Origin: Flavimaricola marinus | Lineage (GTDB): Bacteria > Pseudomonadota > Alphaproteobacteria > Rhodobacterales > Rhodobacteraceae | Direction: 5' to 3' | Assembly: GCF_900184895.1 (NCBI RefSeq) | Contig: NZ_FXZK01000001.1 | Span: forward strand, 496,001-560,000 | DNA length: 64,000 nt | Shown: positions 1 through 7,167 of the stretch, one piece after another | Position numbering within the stretch: position 1 is the first letter of the stretch | How the letters are laid out: every line of letters begins with the position of its first letter | Notes under the pieces: model-generated | Seen by the model: the letters and a program-made list of their open reading frames with translations, nothing else | What the model was told of the DNA's origin: nothing | Databases searched by the model: none | Made by a program: the position numbers and the translations under genes

Positions 1-436
1 GGCGACCTCCCATCTCGCGATGTGCTATCGGGCAACAGGCCAGCACGCGAAGGTGCTGGACTCGGCCCGCCGCACGCTCGAGCGGGCGGAGCGGGTGCTT
101 TCAGAGAACTCGTCGGATTCCTACGCGCTGATCAGCGGGGTGGGTGCCTATGCAAAATTGGGAGAAGCCGACCGCGCCAAGCAATGGGCTCTGCGGGTCA
201 AGGCCGTTGATCCCGACGATCCAAGCATCGACTACAACATTGCTTGCGCGATGGCGCTGCTCGGTGAAACAGAGGCCGCACTCGATACGCTCGACGCTTG
301 CCTGGCGCGGGTCGACCCCCTCACCTTCTCGGTCTGGGTCGGACAGGACAGCGACCTCGACGCCCTGCGCGATCACCCTCGCTTTCAGCGCCTCGTTCGC
401 GACCTCGATGCGCGAGCGGCCGACGCAAAGGCTTAG
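1..436 (+). CDS. TPR-repeat protein, C-terminal fragment (5' end outside window)
   Basis: The reading frame is open from the first bases of the window (codons from position 2) to a TAG at 434-436, so the gene starts upstream and only about 144 C-terminal residues are seen. They contain helix-turn-helix repeats of TPR type (for example YALISGVGAYAKLGEADRA, then a repeat around DYNIACAMALLGETEAALD) and end in a DLDALRDHPRFQRLV segment. That tail is typical of long proteins in which TPR repeats follow an adenylate-cyclase or TolB-like region. The N-terminal domain is not visible, so no catalytic function can be assigned. A protein-interaction role is inferred from the TPR fold. Confidence 0.75.
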   Translation, partial: ATSHLAMCYRATGQHAKVLDSARRTLERAERVLSENSSDSYALISGVGAYAKLGEADRAKQWALRVKAVDPDDPSIDYNIACAMALLGETEAALDTLDACLARVDPLTFSVWVGQDSDLDALRDHPRFQRLVRDLDARAADAKA

Positions 437-645
437 TTGTTCGACAAAGCCCTTTCGTTTCGTGCAGCCGTCGCTGGTCGTTCGCCAGCCAAATCTCGGG
501 CAACTCCCGGAATTCTCGCCGTCGTTCCGAACCTTTCCGAAGTTTTCGGACCGATTAGGGCCGCTTCAGGACATGCAACCTTCCTCTTGCCAATCTGGTC
601 GCACGAACCAGCCAGTCCGGCAAATTCTTCAGAAGGATACCCGCC

Positions 646-861
646 ATGACCGATTTCCTGACGCAGCAGCAACCCCTTGCGCTCACCTCGTCGCCCACAC
701 GCGGCCTGCGCCTCCCATTGACCCTCTTGAGGCATCTCTTCAGCTCGCGCCGCACACCCCAAATCGATCTCCGCTGCGCCAATGATCATTTCCTCAAAGA
801 CATCGGCCTTGACCGCTCTAACGAGGTTGCACCAAGCTCCTCACACTACAGGCCATGGTGA
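646..861 (+). CDS. DUF1127 domain small protein
   Basis: A 71-residue protein. Its C-terminal half (IDLRCANDHFLKDIGLDRSNE) matches the DUF1127 (YjiS-like) signature of an Arg/Leu-rich helix followed by L-DIGL-RS. The N-terminal part is Gln/Thr-rich and low in complexity. An AGAAGGA ribosome-binding sequence lies about 10 nt before the ATG. Proteins of this family are short, basic and highly expressed in alphaproteobacteria, and some are linked to RNA turnover and phosphate or carbon metabolism; the role of this copy is unknown. It converges on nirV, leaving only about 28 bp between the two stops. The family call rests on the motif alone. Confidence 0.72.
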   Translation: MTDFLTQQQPLALTSSPTRGLRLPLTLLRHLFSSRRTPQIDLRCANDHFLKDIGLDRSNEVAPSSSHYRPW

Positions 862-889
862 CCGAAGCCGCGGCACCACGGCGGCACCG

Positions 890-1630
890 TCAAAGGCTGC
901 GCTCGGTAACCAGCCTCATGCCCAGATGCGACGGCGGTGTGCCGACGGCACAGCCGCCACGGGCAGGATCGCGAACCAGAAACGGAATGGCGGCGACATG
1001 CTCGCCCCCGACAAAGTAAGCAGGGCAGCGGCCCGTGTCGGCGTCGCCGGAATAGCACTCGTTCGTCCATTCCCACACGCTGCCGTTCAAATCTGCGATC
1101 CCCTCGGGCGTGGTGGCAAAGCTGCCTTGGGGTTTCAGCGCCCGCGAGGCGAGGCCTTCCACCAGATAGGCAGACGCCCATGTCAGTTCGGGATCGGAAA
1201 AGATCGGATCAGGCGTTTCCGGTAGAACCGATTGAGCCATGAACGCCCATTCCTCCGAGGTTGGCAGCCGCCACTCATGGCGCGTGACCTTGCTGATCCA
1301 ATGCAGATATTCCTGCACGTCCAGATAGTTGAGCCCGGTTGCGGGAACGGTCATCGGGTCTTGGTCGGGCCTTGCACGCAGCGCCATCGAGCATCCGCTC
1401 TGCTCGAAACACCTGTTCCACTCGGCGATCGTCACCTCGTAGCGTTGCACAAACAGCGCGCGCCCGTCCGGCAATTCCACAGCCCGTGGCGCCATCTCGG
1501 GCGCATATGCAAGGTCGGGGCCACGCAATGCGAGCGCGGCCCCGACAACGAGCGCCGCCCCCACCATGCCCGTCATCGCGACCCCGAGGGGACAACGTTT
1601 CGACAGAACAGAGCGCAGGGCGGCAAACAT
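890..1630 (-). CDS. nirV: NirV, formylglycine-generating-enzyme-like protein of the nirK operon
   Basis: A protein of 246 residues with an N-terminal membrane or signal segment (about residues 15-40) and an FGE-sulfatase/SUMF1 fold. Visible motifs are VTIAEWNRCFE, WRLPTSEEWAFMAQ, DLNGSVWEWTNECY and the terminal GMRLV. It lies 17 bp downstream of nirK on the same strand, the standard nirK-nirV arrangement. NirV is thought to assist NirK or be tied to its maturation, but its reaction is not established. I chose the ATG at 1630 because the longer frame (to 1702) runs into the nirK coding region. A single Cys (RGGCAVG) remains near the C-terminus, so the copper-Cys pair of true FGE enzymes is not obvious. 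Confidence 0.88.
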   Translation of the reverse strand: MFAALRSVLSKRCPLGVAMTGMVGAALVVGAALALRGPDLAYAPEMAPRAVELPDGRALFVQRYEVTIAEWNRCFEQSGCSMALRARPDQDPMTVPATGLNYLDVQEYLHWISKVTRHEWRLPTSEEWAFMAQSVLPETPDPIFSDPELTWASAYLVEGLASRALKPQGSFATTPEGIADLNGSVWEWTNECYSGDADTGRCPAYFVGGEHVAAIPFLVRDPARGGCAVGTPPSHLGMRLVTERSL

Positions 1631-1647
1631 CGGTCTCGCCTTTCCGT

Positions 1648-2865
1648 TCAGGTGGCAAAGGCACGCGGGGCGACGACCTGTTCCATCAGGTTGTTGTCCC
1701 ATTCACCTTCGACCACGAAGTGTGCCGTGGCCCCCAGCATCACGCCCTCGATGAGGTTGTGATTGACGTAGGCATAGACGCCCGGCTGTTCGAATGTGTA
1801 CATCGCCGCGACGGCACTCCCGCCCCGCACGAACCAGGTTTCCATGTCGCGCAAGGGCGGGTCGGTGAAGGAGGATTCCCAAACATAGCTGCCATGACCA
1901 CCGATCAGGTGCGGGCGACTGTCGCGGTTGGCCTGATTGTGGATCATCAGAACAGTCTCGCCGACCTTGGATGTCAGCGCGTTCTCCCCGGTCAGGGCAC
2001 CGACGGCACCGTTGAAGACGGAGTGCGTCGGGATCAGACCGCGCATCGCTTCGAGGCTGTCGCCATAGTCGTCGCCGGCCGCCTCGTATGTGCGGTAATC
2101 ACCGTTCTCGTCCATCGGCAGGTAGTAGTCCTGCTCACCGATATAGGCGATGCTGTCATAGCGCAGCGGATTGCCATCGGCGTCCTTCAGACCATCGCGC
2201 GGCAACACCATCACGGCGCCGTTCATCCCATGTGTGACGTGATAAGGGATCATCGCGCCACCGGGGGCACAGTGATAGGTGAAACAGCCCGCTTTCGTCG
2301 CCTTCCAGCGCAGCACGGTCTCTTCGCCGGGGTAGACGTGGGTCAGACCGCCGCCACCCAAGGCACCTGTCGATGCATGGAAGTCGATGTTGTGTTCCAT
2401 CATGCTGTCGACGGGATTGCGAAGCGTCAGCTCGACCATATCGCCCTCATGGCAAATGATCAGCGGACCCGGGACAGACCCGTTGTAGGTCAGCGCCCAG
2501 ACCTCTGCGCCCGTGTCTTCGTCCACGGTCATCAGAACTTCGGACGTCTCCATCGTGATTTCGATGATCTTCGGGCCACCTGTGGCGACCTGTTCATGAG
2601 CGGGTGCAAAAGGCGGCGGAACGAGCTCCATCTTGACGCGGGTGTAGCCGGTTAGATCCGCGGGTACCGCCGTGCTGTCGGATTGTTGTTCGCCGGCGAC
2701 GTGGTAGAGGTCAGCGGATGCCCTGTTGATGCCGGCCATCCGGGGCGCACGCGGCGATGCTTGGACAGCAGCCCCGGTAAGCGCGGCGGCACCGGCAAGA
2801 ACGCTGCCGCGCAAGATGTTGCGGCGGCTGGTTGGCACAAGTCCGGGGTTGATGAATTTGGTCAT
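1648..2865 (-). CDS. nirK: Copper-containing nitrite reductase NirK
   Basis: A 405-residue periplasmic enzyme reducing nitrite to nitric oxide in denitrification. A twin-arginine signal (SRRNILRGS, from residue 13) precedes two cupredoxin domains. Type 1 copper ligands are readable as H158, C199, H209 and M214. Type 2 copper ligands are H163, H198 and the His of RPHLIGGHG. The catalytic Asp is D161 in [13 protein letters not shown], and the second catalytic His is in IPTHSVFNG. The ATG at 2865 is preferred over one 12 nt upstream because GGAGGT sits 6 nt before it. The gene follows pseudoazurin (57 bp gap) and precedes nirV, so the three probably share a transcript. Confidence 0.97.
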   Translation of the reverse strand: MTKFINPGLVPTSRRNILRGSVLAGAAALTGAAVQASPRAPRMAGINRASADLYHVAGEQQSDSTAVPADLTGYTRVKMELVPPPFAPAHEQVATGGPKIIEITMETSEVLMTVDEDTGAEVWALTYNGSVPGPLIICHEGDMVELTLRNPVDSMMEHNIDFHASTGALGGGGLTHVYPGEETVLRWKATKAGCFTYHCAPGGAMIPYHVTHGMNGAVMVLPRDGLKDADGNPLRYDSIAYIGEQDYYLPMDENGDYRTYEAAGDDYGDSLEAMRGLIPTHSVFNGAVGALTGENALTSKVGETVLMIHNQANRDSRPHLIGGHGSYVWESSFTDPPLRDMETWFVRGGSAVAAMYTFEQPGVYAYVNHNLIEGVMLGATAHFVVEGEWDNNLMEQVVAPRAFAT

Positions 2866-2922
2866 GGTTACCTCCATGTGATTGAAGCGGTCAGGGCGTC
2901 CGCCCCGAGCCGTCAGAATGAT

Positions 2923-3354
2923 TCAGAGATTGCCGAGCAGCTCTTCGAAACGTGCCTTGGCACCGCGGGGTATGCGGCCATCGAGAAAGCCTTCGGGCGC
3001 GTCCACGTCCCCGACGGCGACGACCATCACCATGCCCATCGAGAAGTGCGGCTTGCAGATCACGCCATAGACGCCTTCGACGTCGAGCGTGACCTCGAGT
3101 TCTTCGTTGATGCGGCCTTCGAATTGTTCGGCGCCTTCTGGGAACATGCCGTCATTCAGCTCGGCGTTGTGCCCGCGATCTGTTGCGACGAACTTGATCG
3201 TGTCACCGACGGCCGCCTGAACGAACGCCGGTTCGAAAACCATGCGCTCACCGTCTGAACCGACATTGAGCATCTGAACTTCGATCGTTTCGGCAAAGGC
3301 GGCGCCCCCCATCAGGGCTGTCATCGCAAGGCTCGCTACAAGTTTACGGATCAT
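2923..3354 (-). CDS. Pseudoazurin, blue copper electron donor
   Basis: A 143-residue cupredoxin with a Sec signal peptide ending near AAFA (residue 21). Ligand spacing H62, C100, H103, M108 reproduces that of known pseudoazurins (His-37-Cys-2-His-4-Met). Pseudoazurin carries electrons in the periplasm to copper nitrite reductase, which fits its position as first gene of the nirK-nirV transcription unit. The start at 3354 is chosen because AGAAGGA precedes it and the signal peptide begins there; the frame could extend 13 codons upstream without a signal-like sequence. A palindromic Crp/Fnr-type site lies about 72 bp upstream of the ATG, so NO/low-oxygen control is likely. Confidence 0.95.
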   Translation of the reverse strand: MIRKLVASLAMTALMGGAAFAETIEVQMLNVGSDGERMVFEPAFVQAAVGDTIKFVATDRGHNAELNDGMFPEGAEQFEGRINEELEVTLDVEGVYGVICKPHFSMGMVMVVAVGDVDAPEGFLDGRIPRGAKARFEELLGNL

Positions 3355-3419
3355 CTTGTTTTCCTTCTCAATCTTGTTTGGTCTTGCCCGCAATCCTACG
3401 CCTTGCCCGCCCCAGAACG

Positions 3420-3433
3420 TTGTTCCACCACAA
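3420..3433. promoter_or_regulatory. Crp/Fnr-type (NnrR/Dnr) palindrome upstream of pseudoazurin and nnrR
   Basis: TTGTTCCACCACAA is a 14-bp dyad of the form TTGT-N6-ACAA in the divergent region between the pseudoazurin and regulator genes. On the minus strand a TAGGAT -10-like hexamer (3393-3398) puts a transcription start near 3386, about 41 bp from the dyad centre, which is a class II activator position. It has the same outer bases, and the same CACAAACTTT continuation, as the site before norC. Confidence 0.72.
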
Positions 3434-3499
3434 ACTTTGAAGCGGTTTCGTCCTGCGGTTTGAGTGGCGCGGTTTTCTTGGCTGTGTCAGGGTGTCGGC

Positions 3500-4216
3500 A
3501 TGGACAAAGCCATGGCCGATAAACCGTTTCCGCGACTGGACGAAAGCCTGCTTTCGCACATGCCGCCGTTCTCAAAACTGGCGAAAAACCAGATTCGGAC
3601 GATTCTGGATCAGGCCTCGTCACGCCGCTACCAGGCGGGTGTGGCGATATTCGATGAAGGCGCGGAAGCCAGCCGTTTCTACATGCTGTTGGACGGGTAT
3701 GTCCGGGTCGTTCGGATCACGGCAATGGGCGAACAGGTCACGTCGCTGCATATCCCGTCGGGGCAGCTCGTGGGGATCGCTAAAGCGCTCGGCCGAAACA
3801 CCTATCCGGCCACCGCGATCACGGCGACCGAGGCCATCGTGCTGAGCTGGCCCATGCACCTGTGGGACGGATTTGTCGCCAACTACGACGGGTTTGCCAC
3901 CGAGACATACAAGACCGTCGGAAACCGCGTCGGTGAAATGAACAACCGCATCGTCGAGATGGCGACACAGCAGGTCGAGCAACGTGTCGCAAACGCCTTG
4001 CTGCGCCTCATCCACCAGACGGGTCGCAAGATCGATATCGGGATTGAGATCGACTTTCCGATCACGCGCCAGGAACTGTCCGAACTGACAGCGACGACGC
4101 TGCACACCGTCAGCCGATTGTTGAGCAGTTGGGAAAAGCAAGGCATCGTGCAGAGCAAGCGCAAACGGATCACCGTCACCGATCCACACGCCTTGGTGGT
4201 TCTGAGCAACGCCTAG
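3500..4216 (+). CDS. nnrR: Crp/Fnr-family regulator, NnrR/Dnr type
   Basis: A 238-residue protein with an N-terminal cyclic-nucleotide-like effector domain (about 20-140), a dimerisation helix, and a C-terminal winged helix (about 165-235) with recognition helix TATTLHTVSRLL. It lacks the N-terminal cysteine cluster of FNR, which fits the haem-dependent or NO-responsive NnrR/Dnr branch. Its place between pseudoazurin-nirK and norCB supports control of denitrification genes. The recognition helix reads H-T-V-S-R where FNR has E-T-I-S-R. I start it at ATG 3500 (AGGGTG upstream); the open frame reaches back to 3464 and another ATG lies at 3512. Whether it is NnrR or Dnr proper cannot be settled here. 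Confidence 0.85.
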   Translation: MDKAMADKPFPRLDESLLSHMPPFSKLAKNQIRTILDQASSRRYQAGVAIFDEGAEASRFYMLLDGYVRVVRITAMGEQVTSLHIPSGQLVGIAKALGRNTYPATAITATEAIVLSWPMHLWDGFVANYDGFATETYKTVGNRVGEMNNRIVEMATQQVEQRVANALLRLIHQTGRKIDIGIEIDFPITRQELSELTATTLHTVSRLLSSWEKQGIVQSKRKRITVTDPHALVVLSNA

Positions 4217-4428
4217 CCGTTCCCGGAAACCGCCGAGAACAGCTCGCTCAGAAAGCTCTCCTGATCGAGATGATATTCCGTACAGGCGTCGTCGATCGTG
4301 TGAAAGGGGCCAATAAGGCAGCCAACACACAGCATCCTGTGGCGCAGGAATACGGGCACGGTTTCCGGCCAGTACGTCATCACTTCGGCCAGTGACAGAT
4401 CAGGATCATCAAGTCGTGGCTTAGCCAT
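4213..4428 (-). CDS. DUF1858 domain protein
   Basis: A 71-residue protein matching the DUF1858 pattern. It has LSLAEVMTYWPETVPVFLRH, then the paired cysteines of MLCVGCLIGPFHTI, and an acidic helical C-terminus. The C-x-x-C pair suggests a redox or metal-related function, but none is established. Genes of this family are often found near nor/nnr clusters in Rhodobacterales. It is divergent from norC and overlaps the end of the regulator gene tail to tail by 4 bp. The norC palindrome at 4475-4488 lies in their shared upstream region and could serve both. Confidence 0.82.
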   Translation of the reverse strand: MAKPRLDDPDLSLAEVMTYWPETVPVFLRHRMLCVGCLIGPFHTIDDACTEYHLDQESFLSELFSAVSGNG

Positions 4429-4474
4429 GTCTGTCTCCCTCGAGGACAGCCTAGCCCCTCAACCTGCCTGAACT

Positions 4475-4488
4475 TTGTGCTGGCACAA
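4475..4488 (+). promoter_or_regulatory. Crp/Fnr-type palindrome in the norC promoter
   Basis: TTGTGCTGGCACAA has perfect half sites (TTGTGC/GCACAA) around a 2-bp centre. A TATCCT hexamer at 4511-4516 predicts a start near 4523, so the dyad is centred about -41.5, the class II position of FNR/Dnr activators. It lies 62 bp upstream of the norC ATG. Confidence 0.8.
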
Positions 4489-4549
4489 ACTTTCGGTTTT
4501 TCCGCTCCCGTATCCTTGCGCCATCCCAAGCCCAAGGAGTTCCAACAAA

Positions 4550-5002
4550 ATGGCTGAATTTCTGACCAAATCGCGGGCGCGCAACATCTTTTATGGAGGC
4601 TCGATCTTCTTTGTCGTCGTCTTCGTGGCGATGACCGCCCATTCGCACCGATATGTGGTGAATACATCCACCGCAGGCATGCCGCTGACCGAAGAGGTCA
4701 TCCTGGGAAAACATACGTGGGAGGCCGCATCCTGCATCAACTGTCACACGCTGCATGGCGAGGGTGCGTATTTCGCACCCGAGCTCGGCAACGTCATGAC
4801 GCGCTGGGGGGTGCAGGACGATCCGGAAGCTGCGTTCGAAACCCTCAAGGGCTGGATCGAGGCGCAGCCAAGCGGGATCGAGGGCCGCCGCCAGATGCCT
4901 GCCTATCAGTTCACCGACGAGCAATTGCGTGGCCTCGCAGAGTTTCTGCGCTGGGCCGATCAGACAGACACACAGGGCTGGCCGCCCAATGACGCCGGAT
5001 AA
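4550..5002 (+). CDS. norC: Nitric oxide reductase cytochrome c subunit NorC
   Basis: A 150-residue membrane-anchored cytochrome c. One transmembrane segment (about residues 13-31) is followed by a periplasmic domain with a single haem site CINCH (C62, C65, H66); the probable axial Met is M116 in RRQMPAY. NorC passes electrons from soluble donors to NorB. The ATG at 4550 is chosen because AAGGAG lies 12-17 nt upstream and residue 1 begins the conserved MAEFLTKSRARNIF; longer readings run into the promoter palindrome. It is the first gene of norCBQD, with 12 bp to norB. Confidence 0.96.
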   Translation: MAEFLTKSRARNIFYGGSIFFVVVFVAMTAHSHRYVVNTSTAGMPLTEEVILGKHTWEAASCINCHTLHGEGAYFAPELGNVMTRWGVQDDPEAAFETLKGWIEAQPSGIEGRRQMPAYQFTDEQLRGLAEFLRWADQTDTQGWPPNDAG

Positions 5003-5014
5003 GGAGATACTCAG

Positions 5015-6364
5015 ATGAAATATCAATCACAGAAAGTGGCCTACTGGTATTTCCTTGCAGCCATGGCGCTGTTCGGGGTCCAGGTGCTGGGTGGGCTCGT
5101 CGCGGGCTGGATTTACGTCTCGCCTAACTTCCTGTCGGAAATACTACCCTTCAACGTCATCCGGATGATCCACACCAACGCACTGATCGTCTGGCTGCTG
5201 CTCGGGTTCTTCGGCGCGGCTTATTTCCTGATCCCCGAGGAATCCGAGCGCGAAATCTGGTCGCCGAAGCTGGCCTATATCCAGCTGATCATCCTGTTGG
5301 TCGGCACGTTGGGTGCGGTCGGATCGTATCTTGTCGGTATCCACGGCGGGCGCGAGTTTCTCGAGCAACCGCTTTGGGTCAAATTCGGGATCCTCGTCGC
5401 GGCGCTGATCTTTCTGCTGAACATCTCCATGACGGTTCTGGCGGGCAAGAAGACCGCGATCACCAATGTCTTGCTGATGGGTCTGTGGTTGTTGTCGTTG
5501 CTGTGGGTGTTCGCATTCATCAATCCCGACAACCTGTCTCTGGACAAGATGTATTGGTGGTTCGTCGTGCACCTGTGGGTCGAAGCCACATGGGAACTTG
5601 TCATGGCCGCGATCCTTGCCTTTCTGCTGCTCAAGCTGACGGGTGTGGACCGCGAGGTCGTGGAAAAGTGGCTCTATGTCATCGTCGCGACTGCCCTGTT
5701 CAGCGGCATTCTCGGCACAGGCCACCACTTCTACTGGATCGGTCTGCCCGGATACTGGCAGTGGATCGGGTCGATCTTTTCGACATTCGAAGTGATCCCG
5801 TTCTTCCTGATGATGTCCTTCGCCTTCGTCATGGTCTGGAAAGGGCGCAAGAACCACCCCAACAAGTCCGCGCTCCTGTGGTCGCTGGGGTCCAGTACGG
5901 TCGCCTTCTTTGGCGCAGGCGTCTGGGGTTTCCTGCATACGCTGCACGGCGTGAACTTCTACAGCCACGGCACCCAGATCACCGCCGCACACGGGCACCT
6001 TGCATTCTATGGCGCCTACGTCGCGCTCAATCTGGCGATCTTCACCTACGCGATGCCGATGCTGCGCGAACGTGCGCCCTACAACCAGGTGCTCAACATG
6101 GCGTCCTTCTGGCTGATGACGGGCGGCATGGCGTTCATGACCTTCGTGCTGACCTTTGCCGGGACCATTCAAACCCACATGCAACGGGTTCTGGGCGACT
6201 ACTACATGACCGTGCAGGACGATCTCGCGATCTTCTACATGATGCGGTTCGGAGCGGGTGCGGCGGTGGTCGTCGGTGCGCTGCTGTTCATCTATTCGAT
6301 GCTGGTCGTGCACAAGGACGAGATCATCGCGCCAGGTCCCTCGAATCCAGTTCCGGGAGAATAG
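5015..6364 (+). CDS. norB: Nitric oxide reductase catalytic subunit NorB
   Basis: A 449-residue, roughly 12-helix haem-copper-oxidase-family protein that reduces two NO to N2O in the cytoplasmic membrane. All expected ligands are visible: H53 and H328 for low-spin haem b, H326 for haem b3, and H186, H237 and H238 for the non-haem iron. Conserved glutamates are E190, E194 (VEATWELV) and E259. Length and ligand spacing match cytochrome-c-dependent NorB; the N-terminal extension of quinol-dependent qNor is absent. An AAGGAGA site precedes the ATG. It is tightly linked to norC and norQ. Confidence 0.98.
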   Translation: MKYQSQKVAYWYFLAAMALFGVQVLGGLVAGWIYVSPNFLSEILPFNVIRMIHTNALIVWLLLGFFGAAYFLIPEESEREIWSPKLAYIQLIILLVGTLGAVGSYLVGIHGGREFLEQPLWVKFGILVAALIFLLNISMTVLAGKKTAITNVLLMGLWLLSLLWVFAFINPDNLSLDKMYWWFVVHLWVEATWELVMAAILAFLLLKLTGVDREVVEKWLYVIVATALFSGILGTGHHFYWIGLPGYWQWIGSIFSTFEVIPFFLMMSFAFVMVWKGRKNHPNKSALLWSLGSSTVAFFGAGVWGFLHTLHGVNFYSHGTQITAAHGHLAFYGAYVALNLAIFTYAMPMLRERAPYNQVLNMASFWLMTGGMAFMTFVLTFAGTIQTHMQRVLGDYYMTVQDDLAIFYMMRFGAGAAVVVGALLFIYSMLVVHKDEIIAPGPSNPVPGE

Positions 6365-6367
6365 GCC

Positions 6368-7162
6368 GTGAATGTCGCAACACGTCCAACCCTGCCATAC
6401 TACCAACCGACCGGGTCCGAGTGCGGCCTGTTCGAGATGGCACACGACAATGGTTTGCCCCTTCTTTTAAAGGGGCCGACCGGCTGTGGCAAAACTCGCT
6501 TTGTCGAATACATGGCCGCATCGCTTGGAAAGCCCCTCTACACCGTGGCCTGTCACGACGATCTGTCCGCGGCCGACCTGATCGGGCGCTATCTGCTGAA
6601 GGGCGGTGAAACGGTATGGGTGGACGGCCCCTTGACGCGGGCCGTCCGCGAAGGCGGCATCTGCTATCTCGACGAGGTCGTCGAGGCGCGCAAGGACGTC
6701 ACCGTCGTTCTGCATCCCCTGACCGATACGCGCCGCACCTTGATGATCGACCGCACGGGCGAGGAACTGGTCGCGCCCAAGGGGTTCATGCTGGTCGCCA
6801 GTTACAACCCCGGCTACCAGAACGTGCTCAAACGGCTCAAACCCTCGACCCGCCAGCGGTTCCTGTCGATCTCGTTCGATTTCCCCGATCCGGAGACAGA
6901 GATCAAAGTGGTGAGCAGTGAAAGCCGCCTCGAGGCCGGAAGAGTGGCCCCACTGGTCCGCCTCGCCGGACACATCCGCAAGCTCTCGGGGATGGATCTC
7001 GAAGAAGGCGTCTCGACCCGGTTGCTGATCTATGCCGCCACCCTGATGGCAGGCGGCATGGGGGTGAACGCAGCCCTTGAGGCCGCGGTGATCGAACCTC
7101 TGAGTGACGAGCCGGACGTGCAGCAATCGCTGCGCGATCTCATCAGCACGATCTACGGATAG
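6368..7162 (+). CDS. norQ: NorQ, MoxR-type AAA+ ATPase for NOR activation
   Basis: A 264-residue AAA+ protein of the MoxR/CbbQ/NorQ family. Walker A is GPTGCGKT (about 36-43), Walker B is GICYLDEVVEA, and a sensor-1 region reads MLVASYNPGYQ. NorQ works with NorD to insert the non-haem iron or otherwise activate NorCB. The start is GTG at 6368, 3 bp after the norB stop; no upstream alternative exists without entering norB. The product begins VNVATRPTLPYYQP, as in other NorQ proteins. Confidence 0.96.
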   Translation: MNVATRPTLPYYQPTGSECGLFEMAHDNGLPLLLKGPTGCGKTRFVEYMAASLGKPLYTVACHDDLSAADLIGRYLLKGGETVWVDGPLTRAVREGGICYLDEVVEARKDVTVVLHPLTDTRRTLMIDRTGEELVAPKGFMLVASYNPGYQNVLKRLKPSTRQRFLSISFDFPDPETEIKVVSSESRLEAGRVAPLVRLAGHIRKLSGMDLEEGVSTRLLIYAATLMAGGMGVNAALEAAVIEPLSDEPDVQQSLRDLISTIYG

Positions 7163-7167
7163 GTATC

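Noticed and set aside
3384-3393. TTGCCCGCAA short palindrome upstream of pseudoazurin
   Set aside because: Only 10 bp long, wrong half-site spacing for a Crp/Fnr dimer and overlapping the likely start region; the 14-bp dyad at 3420 fits better.
5144-6445. 433-codon open frame antisense to norB
   Set aside because: A shadow frame caused by high GC in norB; rich in His/Gln/Asp/Arg without domain similarity. The same applies to long antisense frames over fusA, tuf, bztB, bztA, rpoA and rpoC.
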